From Sinorhizobium shofinae (GTDB lineage Bacteria > Pseudomonadota > Alphaproteobacteria > Rhizobiales > Rhizobiaceae), in NCBI GenBank assembly GCA_001704765.1, contig MBFK01000121.1:27197-91196 (forward strand): a DNA stretch of 64,000 bases, read 5' to 3'. This document shows positions 52,712 to 60,081 of the stretch, piece after piece (the stretch's first letter is position 1; each line of letters opens with the position of its first letter). The notes beneath the pieces were generated by a model. It worked only from the letters and a program-made list of their open reading frames with translations, made no database searches and was not told the origin of the DNA. The position numbers were made by a program, and so were the translations under genes.

Positions 52712-53758
52712 ATGGCTAGTCGCGCAATTGAGGTGAAGAACCTCTACAAAATCTTCGGCCCGCGCGGGCACGACTTTATCGATCCCGTCAAGAACGGCAT
52801 GGGTAAGGCCGAGCTCAACGAAAAATACGGCCATGTTCTCGGCCTGCAGGACATCAACATCTCGATGCCCGGCGGCTGCATAACGGTAGTGATGGGGCTT
52901 TCCGGCTCCGGCAAATCGACACTCATCCGCCACATCAACCGGCTGATCGACCCGACCGCCGGCGAAGTGCTCTACGACGGTGTCGATGTCTGCAAGATGA
53001 ATCAGAACGACCTTCGCCAATTCCGCCGCAACAAGACGGCGATGGTGTTCCAGAAGTTCGCGCTTCTTCCGCATCGCACCGTGCTTGAAAACACCGTTTA
53101 CGGCCTGGAGATCCAGGGAGTCGACCAGCGCGAGAGCGAAAAACGGGCGCTTGGCTGGATCGAACGCGTTGGCCTCAAGGGTTTCGAGAAGCACTATCCA
53201 AACCAGCTTTCGGGCGGCATGCAGCAGCGCGTCGGTCTCGCCCGGGCGCTTACCAATAACGCCGAGATCCTGCTGATGGACGAGGCCTATTCGGCGCTCG
53301 ACCCGCTGATCCGGGTGGACATGCAGACGGTGCTTCTCGAATTGCAGAAGGAACTGAAGAAGACCGTGGTCTTCATCACCCACGATCTCGACGAGGCGCT
53401 GCGGCTCGGCGACAAGATTGCCATCTTGCGCGACGGTCGCGTCGTGCAGCAGGGGACCGGCCAGGAAATCGTGCTCGCGCCGGCGGATGATTACATCACC
53501 GCCTTCGTCAAGGAGGTGAACCGCGGCCGGGTCGTGCATATCGAGACGATCATGCGGCCGCTGTCCGGCAATCCGGAGGGGCTCGCGATCGCGGCGGGTA
53601 CGGTCCTCGAGGCGGCCGCCCGTACGATGACGAGTGCGCATATCAACGCCGCCCACGTCGTAGACGCCAACGGCCGCCCGATCGGCGCCATCGACCTGCA
53701 TACGATCATCGGCGCGATGGTGACGCCGACAAGTCACAGCGACCGCAAGGCGGCATAA
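52712..53758 (+). CDS. Glycine betaine/proline-type ABC transporter ATP-binding protein
   Basis: A 348-residue ATPase of the quaternary-amine uptake family (ProV/OpuAA/ChoV). The N-terminus K-N-L-Y-K-I-F-G-P-R is typical; Walker A is G-L-S-G-S-G-K-S-T, signature L-S-G-G-M-Q-Q-R-V, Walker B L-L-M-D-E-A-Y-S-A-L-D-P. The C-terminal ~75 residues are a short regulatory tail with one CBS-like element (H-V-V-D-A-N-G-R-P-I-G-A-I). GGAGG lies eight bases before the ATG. Confidence 0.9.
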   Translation: MASRAIEVKNLYKIFGPRGHDFIDPVKNGMGKAELNEKYGHVLGLQDINISMPGGCITVVMGLSGSGKSTLIRHINRLIDPTAGEVLYDGVDVCKMNQNDLRQFRRNKTAMVFQKFALLPHRTVLENTVYGLEIQGVDQRESEKRALGWIERVGLKGFEKHYPNQLSGGMQQRVGLARALTNNAEILLMDEAYSALDPLIRVDMQTVLLELQKELKKTVVFITHDLDEALRLGDKIAILRDGRVVQQGTGQEIVLAPADDYITAFVKEVNRGRVVHIETIMRPLSGNPEGLAIAAGTVLEAAARTMTSAHINAAHVVDANGRPIGAIDLHTIIGAMVTPTSHSDRKAA

Positions 53759-53783
53759 AAGGCTCTTCGCGGAGGAATAAAAA

Positions 53784-53807
53784 AGGGGCGCTCGGTGCGG
53801 CGCCCCT
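53784..53807 (-). terminator. Terminator of the tautomerase-like gene
   Basis: AGGGGCGC and GCGCCCCT form an 8-bp stem with an 8-nt loop; on the minus strand it runs into TTTTTTATTCC. It also sits after the ATPase gene on the other strand, where it has no U-run. Confidence 0.75.
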
Positions 53808-53816
53808 ACCCCATTT

Positions 53817-54119
53817 CTACGCGGCCGCTTGCAATTTGCCGCTGATGAACCGGAACTCCTGCGTCTTGCCGCCAAAGCCATAGGCTGCGGCCGACACCTC
53901 ATGAACGAGCACGTAGCTTTCGGGGTGGACCTTTCCGAGCAGGCCTTCGAACGCGTCGAAGACCGCCTCGATGTAGCTGGCGAGCTCTTGTTTTGTATTG
54001 GTACCGTCGACAACCTTGATGTCGAGCCAGAAACTGGTCGTCTGCTGTGATTGCCGCGACTGCCAACAGGCGTCCAATCCCCCGAGAGTGATCTCCGCCA
54101 GCTTCGAGGCTCGATACAC
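53817..54119 (-). CDS. Tautomerase-like small protein
   Basis: A 100-residue protein. Residues ~33-93 (I-K-V-V-D-G-T-N-T-K-Q-E-L, then Y-V-L-V-H-E-V-S-A-A-A-Y-G-F-G-G-K-T-Q-E) resemble the 4-oxalocrotonate tautomerase superfamily. The start at GTG 54119 lacks a clear ribosome site, and the family's catalytic N-terminal proline is not seen; the first ~30 residues are not family-like, so the 5' end may be wrong or degraded. It has its own terminator at 53784. The reaction is unknown. Confidence 0.62.
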   Translation of the reverse strand: MYRASKLAEITLGGLDACWQSRQSQQTTSFWLDIKVVDGTNTKQELASYIEAVFDAFEGLLGKVHPESYVLVHEVSAAAYGFGGKTQEFRFISGKLQAAA

Positions 54120-54151
54120 ATTTAGCTTGCTTCCTCATTCGCAAACACATA

Positions 54152-54169
54152 AAGATATGTTTATATCTT
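54152..54169. promoter_or_regulatory. AT-rich inverted repeat upstream of betaine-homocysteine methyltransferase
   Basis: AAGATAT (54152-54158) and ATATCTT (54163-54169) with a GTTT spacer, 30 bp before the ATG at 54199. The arrangement resembles ArsR-type operators controlling methionine/SAM-cycle genes in alphaproteobacteria (SahR-like); that link is inference. Confidence 0.5.
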
Positions 54170-54198
54170 GCTACACTTTGTTCAGCCGGGAAAAGCCG

Positions 54199-55215
54199 AT
54201 GTCCATCGCAGCCAACGCTCTCTCCGATCTCCTCGCCCAGAAGGGCGTTTTGCTTGCCGACGGTGCGACCGGGACGTCGCTCTTCGCCATGGGCCTCGAA
54301 GCGGGCGAAGCGCCGGAACTCTGGAACGAAACGAAGCCGGAAAACATCACCAAGCTGCATCAGGATTTCGTCGACGCAGGCGCCGACATCATTCTGACCA
54401 ATTCCTTCGGCGGCACGCGCCACCGGTTGAAGCTCCACCAGGCGGAAGACCGGGTGCATGCGCTCAACAAGCGCGCCGCCGAGATCGCACGTGCCGTCGC
54501 CGACAAGGCGCCGCGCAAGGTCATCACCGCCGGCTCCGTCGGCCCTACCGGCGAACTGCTGGTGCCGCTCGGTGCGCTCTCATACGAGGACGCGGTCTCG
54601 GCCTTCATCGAGCAGATCGAGGGTCTCAAGGCCGGCGGCGCGGAAATCGCCTGGATCGAGACGATGTCCTCGCCGCACGAGATCCGCGCGGCGGCCGAAG
54701 CCGCCACAAAGGTCGGTCTCCCGTTCGTCTACACCGGCTCCTTCGATACCGCCGGCAAGACGATGATGGGGCTTCATCCAAAGGACCTCCACACGATTGC
54801 GGCGGACATTGGCGAAGGCCCCGTCGCGGTCGGCGCCAATTGCGGCGTCGGCGCGTCCGACATTCTGTCCTCGCTTCTCGACATGACCGCCGCCAATCCC
54901 GAGGGGACGGTCGTCGTCAAGGGCAATTGCGGCATCCCGGAGTTCCGTGGATCGGAGATCCACTATTCCGGCACGCCGCCGCTGATGGCCGAATATGCGC
55001 GGCTTGCCGTCGACGCCGGCGCCAAGATCATCGGCGGCTGCTGCGGGACGTCGTGCAATCACCTGGCGGCGATGCGGCTTGCCCTCGACAACCACACGAA
55101 GGGCGAGCGCCCGTCTCTCGAGGTGATCATCGAAAAGATCGGCCCCTTGCGCAACAAGACGGCTAACGAAGGTGCCGCTACTTCGGCACGCGAAAGACGC
55201 AGCCGCCGCGCTTAA
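54199..55215 (+). CDS. bmt: Betaine-homocysteine S-methyltransferase
   Basis: A 338-residue zinc methyltransferase of the homocysteine S-methyltransferase family, moving a methyl group from glycine betaine to homocysteine (methionine and dimethylglycine). The zinc cysteines are Cys215 (G-A-N-C-G-V-G) and Cys281-Cys282 (I-I-G-G-C-C-G-T). L-L-A-D-G-A-T-G-T is the N-terminal substrate loop. The frame is open to 53998, but ATG 54199 (M-S-I-A-A-N-A-L) fits the family and the operator-like repeat at 54152 would otherwise be inside the gene. It would use betaine taken up through the neighbouring transporter genes. Confidence 0.88.
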   Translation: MSIAANALSDLLAQKGVLLADGATGTSLFAMGLEAGEAPELWNETKPENITKLHQDFVDAGADIILTNSFGGTRHRLKLHQAEDRVHALNKRAAEIARAVADKAPRKVITAGSVGPTGELLVPLGALSYEDAVSAFIEQIEGLKAGGAEIAWIETMSSPHEIRAAAEAATKVGLPFVYTGSFDTAGKTMMGLHPKDLHTIAADIGEGPVAVGANCGVGASDILSSLLDMTAANPEGTVVVKGNCGIPEFRGSEIHYSGTPPLMAEYARLAVDAGAKIIGGCCGTSCNHLAAMRLALDNHTKGERPSLEVIIEKIGPLRNKTANEGAATSARERRSRRA

Positions 55216-55392
55216 AACCTTTCACGGCTCGGTGGACAATTTTCCCCTGCCGGAGCTGGCTTTCGTCAGCGCAGATGCCAAGCGTCGTACTTGGCCGTAC
55301 GGCCGAGGCGAATAGGGGGAGCGAGACAGGCGGCACACCGCACGCCTTTCCCCGCCGCTCTGATGCTTGCGGAACTGTGCCCGCTTCATCGA

Positions 55393-57363
55393 CTAAAGGC
55401 CGGAAACATACAAGGCGCGCGCAGGCTCCACTAAGCGAGAGAGGACATCCTGTTCCGCCGTGTCCACGAAGATGCGGTAGAAGTTGAACGAGAGGCCCAT
55501 CTGGCGTGACCCCCCGGCCGAGAAGTGTCCGTGATCCTCGAATAGGGCGACGCCCTTATCTTCGACCTTGCAGAAGTCCCCGTCGCAAAGGTAGTCCATG
55601 AAGCTGACCACAGGATATTCATCGGCGATGTCCGCGATGACTTGGAGCACGTCCTTGTTGCCGGCGCGGACATCTTTCAGTGACAACGCGCATCGCTCGA
55701 TCGACTGACCCAAGAGCCTCGCCCTCGCGACGCAGAGGCCGGTATCCCTGCCATTCTGCGGCGGCGGTGCTACCGAAACCGTCTTAAAACCGTTGGCCTC
55801 CAGCCAGGCAAGCGTCGAGCGAAAGTCATCAGTCAAGGTCTTAACGTCGGAGGGAACCTCCCGGCGACCGTCGAGAAGCACGGTCTTTTCGTTCAAATAT
55901 TGGCTGAGCTGCGATGAGAGGACAACATAGCGGATCGACTTATTGGCAAGCAGGAAGCGCCTGACGTCTGCATTGTGTTGCGCGCATTCCTCCGACCAGC
56001 CGCGGCCGAGCCGCGGCAATATGGGAGCCAGGTCCAGAAACGGGCCGCAGTTGTTCTTGGTGAGTTGCACCAGTCGCACATCGGGTTTCGACGCGATGAT
56101 GCCGTCGACGAGGTGCCGGGCGTACGAGTCGCCCCATACCGCAATTTCCGGCTTGGGATTCGTCGCGCATTTGAGGTCGATGACAGCGTCGCATTCCTTG
56201 GCGAGACCGACGCTCGGTTCGATTAGCTGCGCAAGGTCACGGTTTTGGGATGCGAATCCGTCCGTCCCGTCAAGGCTCAGCCCCGCGACGATTGCGACGC
56301 CTCCACAGGTGAGCGTCAAGGCAAAAACGGGCCCGCGGGCCACGCGAGCCGGTTTGCGGAACGGCAGTTCGATGTAGCGCCAGCTTAGATAGGCGAGTAC
56401 CAAACACAGCACCAGCAAGATGATGTAACCCATGGGCGGAATCTCGTCGATCGCGCGTAGACGCGCAAAGGCCAAGACCGGCTGGTGCCATAGGTAGAGG
56501 CTGTAGCTGACGAGGCCGATCGCCACCAGCGGCCGGGCGCATAACAGCCTACCGACAAGCGTATCCGCCCGCCCAAAAGCGAGCACCAATGCGGTCCCAA
56601 GCACCACGGGCGCCGTTGTCCAGCCGGGATAGAGGGCCGGCTCGCGGACGAGAACGTAACTTGCAACAATGGCGAAGAGGCCGATCCCGGCGGCAAACTC
56701 GCGAAAGCCTTTGGAAAGGCGGAAATGCTCCTCACCAGCAAGCGCGAGCATCGCGCCGGCGCCGAGTTCCCAAAGGCGGCTTGGCAGCAGGTAGAAGTTT
56801 GCCGCCGGGTCAACGCGGGCGAGAACCTGCGTGGCACCAAAACTGAGGACAACGCCGACAGCCAAGACCTTCAGTGCCGTCCCCGCTGGATAGGGGCGAA
56901 GTGCCAGCAAAAACAACGGAAGGACGATATAGAACTGTTCTTCGACCGCCAGGGACCAGGTGTGCAAGAGCGGCATCAATTCGCTGCTTGGCGCGAAATA
57001 GCCGGTCTGGTTCCAGAACACGAAGTTCGATCCGAAAAGATTCACGGCATAGAGACTCTTGCCGAAATCATTGAGCTCCTGCGGCAGCATCCACATGACG
57101 GCGAAGATCGTCGACACGACGCATACGAAGAACAATGCCGGCGCGAGCCGGCGCGCACGGCGCTCATAGAAGGAAACGATGCTGAACCGGTCCTGACGAA
57201 TTTCGCGGTGAATGATCGACGTGATGAGGAAGCCGCTTATGACAAAGAAAACGTCGACACCTGCAAATCCGCCCCCGATGAAATCGAAACCAGCATGAAA
57301 AAGAAGGACGGGCACGACTGCGATCGCTCGCAGTCCATCAATTTCGGGTCTGTAATGCTTCAA
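55393..57363 (-). CDS. Acyltransferase-3 / SGNH-domain membrane protein (OafA type)
   Basis: A 656-residue inner-membrane protein. The N-terminal ~340 residues are the acyltransferase-3 domain with about ten spans: Y-R-P-E-I-D-G-L-R-A-I-A-V is its signature, then F-F-V-I-S-G-F-L-I-T and Y-E-R-R-A-R-R-L-A-P. From ~370 is a periplasmic SGNH hydrolase-like domain with V-W-G-D-S-Y-A-R-H (Ser) and the closing D-x-x-H (F-E-D-H-G-H-F-S). Such proteins acetylate or otherwise acylate surface polysaccharides. The start is TTG 57363. It stands alone here, so the target polymer is unknown. Confidence 0.9.
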   Translation of the reverse strand: MKHYRPEIDGLRAIAVVPVLLFHAGFDFIGGGFAGVDVFFVISGFLITSIIHREIRQDRFSIVSFYERRARRLAPALFFVCVVSTIFAVMWMLPQELNDFGKSLYAVNLFGSNFVFWNQTGYFAPSSELMPLLHTWSLAVEEQFYIVLPLFLLALRPYPAGTALKVLAVGVVLSFGATQVLARVDPAANFYLLPSRLWELGAGAMLALAGEEHFRLSKGFREFAAGIGLFAIVASYVLVREPALYPGWTTAPVVLGTALVLAFGRADTLVGRLLCARPLVAIGLVSYSLYLWHQPVLAFARLRAIDEIPPMGYIILLVLCLVLAYLSWRYIELPFRKPARVARGPVFALTLTCGGVAIVAGLSLDGTDGFASQNRDLAQLIEPSVGLAKECDAVIDLKCATNPKPEIAVWGDSYARHLVDGIIASKPDVRLVQLTKNNCGPFLDLAPILPRLGRGWSEECAQHNADVRRFLLANKSIRYVVLSSQLSQYLNEKTVLLDGRREVPSDVKTLTDDFRSTLAWLEANGFKTVSVAPPPQNGRDTGLCVARARLLGQSIERCALSLKDVRAGNKDVLQVIADIADEYPVVSFMDYLCDGDFCKVEDKGVALFEDHGHFSAGGSRQMGLSFNFYRIFVDTAEQDVLSRLVEPARALYVSGL

Positions 57364-57470
57364 GGAAAAAAACGCCTATTGGATGAACGCCCGCTACCAC
57401 GACTCCACCGACGAGCCACCGCGCCGCCCGGTATACCCACATTTGTGCGAATTCTAAGGCGCGGTTGTTT

Positions 57471-57490
57471 CGGCGGCCGGTACCGGCCGC
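57471..57490. terminator. 20-bp perfect palindrome after the aminotransferase gene
   Basis: GGCGGCCGGT directly followed by ACCGGCCGCC, centred 25-45 bp after the aminotransferase stop. GC-rich, no clear U-run; a terminator is likely but not certain. Confidence 0.45.
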
Positions 57491-57514
57491 CGCCATATAA
57501 GACGATAGCCGTGC

Positions 57515-58669
57515 TTACGCGCGGAGCACCTGCCCGCGGCCTGTCAGGAGATGTTGGCGCCAGGCATCCAGGCCCGCCTCGATGTTCTTCCTGCCGAAGC
57601 CGACGCGGAAGCGATCCTGCGCGACCGGCAACAGGTCGGAAGCGAAGAGGCTTGAAGGAAGCAGCAGCACGCCGGATTCTTCGACCAACCGCCGGCAATG
57701 CGCCTCGACGCCGTCCGCCCCGAGATAGCGGGCGAAGCCGACGCAGCCGCCCTCGGGCGCGCGCCATTCGTAAAACTCGGAAAATTCGGCAAAGAAGGCT
57801 CCGAGGCCTTCAACATTCGAGGCGCAAAGCGCCTGGTTGCGAGCGAGAATGCGTTCGCGTGATTTCAGCGCGATCGTCGCCAACACTTCCGATGGCCGCG
57901 CGTTGCAGATCGACAGATAGTGCTTCATGCCCTCCATGCGTTTAAGCAGCGCGTGGTCCCGGCAGGCGATCCAGCCGATCCTGAGGCCCGGCATTCCGTA
58001 GGCCTTCGACATGACGTTCAGCGAAACACCCCTTTCGAGGAGCTCGGCCGCCTGCGGCAGGCGCTTGGCTTCCTCGCGCTCCAGCCCGCGATAGACCTCG
58101 TCGCTGAAAAGGTGGATGCCGCGCTCGACGCAAAGCTCGGCGAGCGCTCGGAAGGTCTTCTGATCGGCGATCGCGCCGGTCGGATTGTTGGGAAAATTGA
58201 CAGCGATCAGTCTTGTATTCGGCTTCAGCGCCGCCCGGACATCGGCGATGTCGAGCTGCCAATCATTCTCGGGACGAAGCGGCACTCCACTGACCGAAGC
58301 CGTGATTTTCACCGGCAGCGTCTCCATCGACTGGTAATTCGGCACCGTGACGATGGCATGATCCTCGGGGCCGAGCAGCGCGAGCATGGCGCAATAGAGC
58401 CCCTCCTCCGCGCCGGCGAAACAGAGAATGTCAGCCGCTTCGAGGCCCTCGTAAGTGGCGGCAATCGCCTCGCGCAGCGCCGGTGCGCCATAGGTCTCGG
58501 TATAGCCGAGCGTCAGCCGCTCCCAAGCGTCGCGATCGACGTCATCCGCATGGGACAACAGTTCGGCCATCGTCATGGTTTCACTGTCGCTTGCGGTCAT
58601 GTGGTGGCGCGCGGTGAACTCCCAGCGCGAGAAGTGCTTTTCCAACCGAAAAGGCGGCAAGACCGTCAT
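57515..58669 (-). CDS. PLP-dependent aminotransferase, class I/II
   Basis: A 384-residue fold-type I enzyme. N-F-P-N-N-P-T-G-A and D-E-V-Y-R-G-L-E surround the cofactor; the PLP lysine is in L-N-V-M-S-K-A-Y-G-M-P-G-L-R-I-G-W. The start ATG 58669 (M-T-V-L-P-P-F-R-L) is chosen because GAGGAGGA lies just upstream; the longer frame is not family-like. It follows a YheO-type regulator by 53 bp on the same strand, suggesting regulated use in amino-acid catabolism. The amino acid cannot be named from sequence. Confidence 0.88.
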   Translation of the reverse strand: MTVLPPFRLEKHFSRWEFTARHHMTASDSETMTMAELLSHADDVDRDAWERLTLGYTETYGAPALREAIAATYEGLEAADILCFAGAEEGLYCAMLALLGPEDHAIVTVPNYQSMETLPVKITASVSGVPLRPENDWQLDIADVRAALKPNTRLIAVNFPNNPTGAIADQKTFRALAELCVERGIHLFSDEVYRGLEREEAKRLPQAAELLERGVSLNVMSKAYGMPGLRIGWIACRDHALLKRMEGMKHYLSICNARPSEVLATIALKSRERILARNQALCASNVEGLGAFFAEFSEFYEWRAPEGGCVGFARYLGADGVEAHCRRLVEESGVLLLPSSLFASDLLPVAQDRFRVGFGRKNIEAGLDAWRQHLLTGRGQVLRA

Positions 58670-58722
58670 CAATTCGTCCTCCTCGTGCAGGTTCTGTCGG
58701 GCGGAATACGTGGTTCGGAAAA

Positions 58723-59370
58723 TCAGGCGCCGTTCTCTTGGCGCGCGGCGGCAAGATAGTTGTAGATCGATGCCCGCGAGGCGCCGAGCAGGCTCGCCAG
58801 GTGATCGACGCCGTTGCGTGTCTTGAAGAGGCCCTGCTCTTCGAGCGCCGCCACGAGAGCGACGCGGTCCACGCGCTTCAAGGCGGAAAGCGCAAGGCCC
58901 TTCGCCTTCAGCCAGCCATGCATGGCGGCATTGATCTCCTCCCGCCAATCGCGCGAGAAGAGCGCCTGCGGCCGTGGTTCCGGGGTGCTGGCAAAGGCCG
59001 CCAACAGCTTCACCGCGTCGTCGATCCGCGAGACATCGAGATTGATGCAGAGAAGACCGGTGGCACGGCCGTCTGTATCGCGCAGCACAGCGGAAACCGA
59101 CTTCAGCCGCCGCCCATCCGGGCCGATCTTTTCATAGGGTCCGAGCACCAAAGCGTCGTCTGTCACGTCGCCAAGGCCATCCTCGATCAGTGACTCCATG
59201 CCCGGTGTGCGTCCGGAAAAGGCGTTCCACAGCGCCGCGATCCGGCCGCTGGCAAGATCGTGGAAAACGACCTCCGCATGCGGGTAAAGCAGCGCGCTTA
59301 TTGCCGCTGCCGATGGCCGGTGCATCGCGAGATTGGAAGGAATGGCGGTTTCGATGTTCATGAGCGCCAT
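58723..59370 (-). CDS. YheO/DauR-family PAS-HTH regulator
   Basis: A 215-residue protein with a YheO-like PAS domain (about 25-120; V-V-F-H-D-L-A-S-G-R-I and L-G-P-Y-E-K-I-G-P-D-G-R-R-L-K-S-V-S) and a C-terminal HTH (about 175-208; F-K-T-R-N-G-V-D-H-L-A-S-L-L-G-A-S-R-A-S-I-Y-N-Y-L). DauR, a known member, represses D-arginine use. Two starts (ATG 59370 or 59361) are possible. An AT-rich stretch upstream (about 59375-59425) with repeated TGTCAAT could be its operator. The neighbouring aminotransferase gene is the likely target. Confidence 0.85.
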   Translation of the reverse strand: MALMNIETAIPSNLAMHRPSAAAISALLYPHAEVVFHDLASGRIAALWNAFSGRTPGMESLIEDGLGDVTDDALVLGPYEKIGPDGRRLKSVSAVLRDTDGRATGLLCINLDVSRIDDAVKLLAAFASTPEPRPQALFSRDWREEINAAMHGWLKAKGLALSALKRVDRVALVAALEEQGLFKTRNGVDHLASLLGASRASIYNYLAAARQENGA

Positions 59371-59480
59371 CAGGACAGGATATTAGATATTTTGTCAATA
59401 TTTGATTTTATGTCAATTATTGCGGATCGCATGCGCCTCGCCTATCCGGAAGGACGTTCGATTCGAGGGGAGACAATTCC

Positions 59481-59825
59481 ATGAGCACGCCAGCCGCCTT
59501 TCCGGACAGGGACACGACCGCCACCAAGCTTTCGAACTTCGGCGAAGCGGACCAGGCCTTCGTCAAGCTGCTGATGGAGAACCCGGAGCACGATGAGAAT
59601 TTGATCGACGGGCTCCAACGCCATCTCGACCTCGCCGCCGAAGCACGCTTCCTGAATTCCTTGAAGCTGGAGAAGCTCGGGCACTGGCTCGGCAACGAGG
59701 CGCCGGCCCGGCTTCAGATGCGGCTCATGGGAGCCGCCCGTTCCAGCCAACATCCGGCCTATCAGGCGTTCAGGGCTGGCCTGACGATATCCGGCGGCTT
59801 GGAAAGGGCTTTTCCAAAAGCTTGA
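59481..59825 (+). CDS. Hypothetical small protein
   Basis: A 114-residue acidic protein starting M-S-T-P-A-A-F-P-D-R-D-T-T-A-T-K-L with a helical middle (D-L-A-A-E-A-R-F-L-N-S-L-K-L-E-K-L-G-H-W). No signal peptide, membrane span or known motif. A good GGGGAGA site lies nine bases upstream of the ATG. I cannot assign a function. Confidence 0.65.
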   Translation: MSTPAAFPDRDTTATKLSNFGEADQAFVKLLMENPEHDENLIDGLQRHLDLAAEARFLNSLKLEKLGHWLGNEAPARLQMRLMGAARSSQHPAYQAFRAGLTISGGLERAFPKA

Positions 59826-59849
59826 GCCCACCATTCGAAGATGCACGCC

Positions 59850-59995
59850 ACACCGCCCTCATCCCTGTGCTCGTCACGGGGATCCTTAGCGCTGCGTCGG
59901 CAGCGCGGGAGAAGCATATCGCAACACGAAAGTCATCTTTCACGGCGTAGACGCGCCGTGGCTGGATTCCTGTGACGAGCAGGAATAAGGGCTTG
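59850..59995. repeat. Rhizobial palindromic repeat element
   Basis: Left arm 59856-59885 (CCCTCATCCCTGTGCTCGTC and following) and right arm 59964-59991 are inverted copies with a few mismatches; the centre holds a smaller hairpin CACGGCGTAGACGCGCCGTG. It fills the gap between the hypothetical gene and the VWA gene and may end both transcripts. Confidence 0.75.
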
Positions 59996-60081
59996 TTTGA
60001 CGTTCGGCGGGCAACAGGGTCCAAGCGTATGTCTCCCACCTGCGGAAGAATCACCGCAGGCGAACGATGGCCGGCGTGGAC

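Noticed and set aside
52649..54121. 490-codon minus-strand frame opposite the betaine ATPase
   Set aside because: Antisense to a gene with all ABC motifs; no independent evidence.
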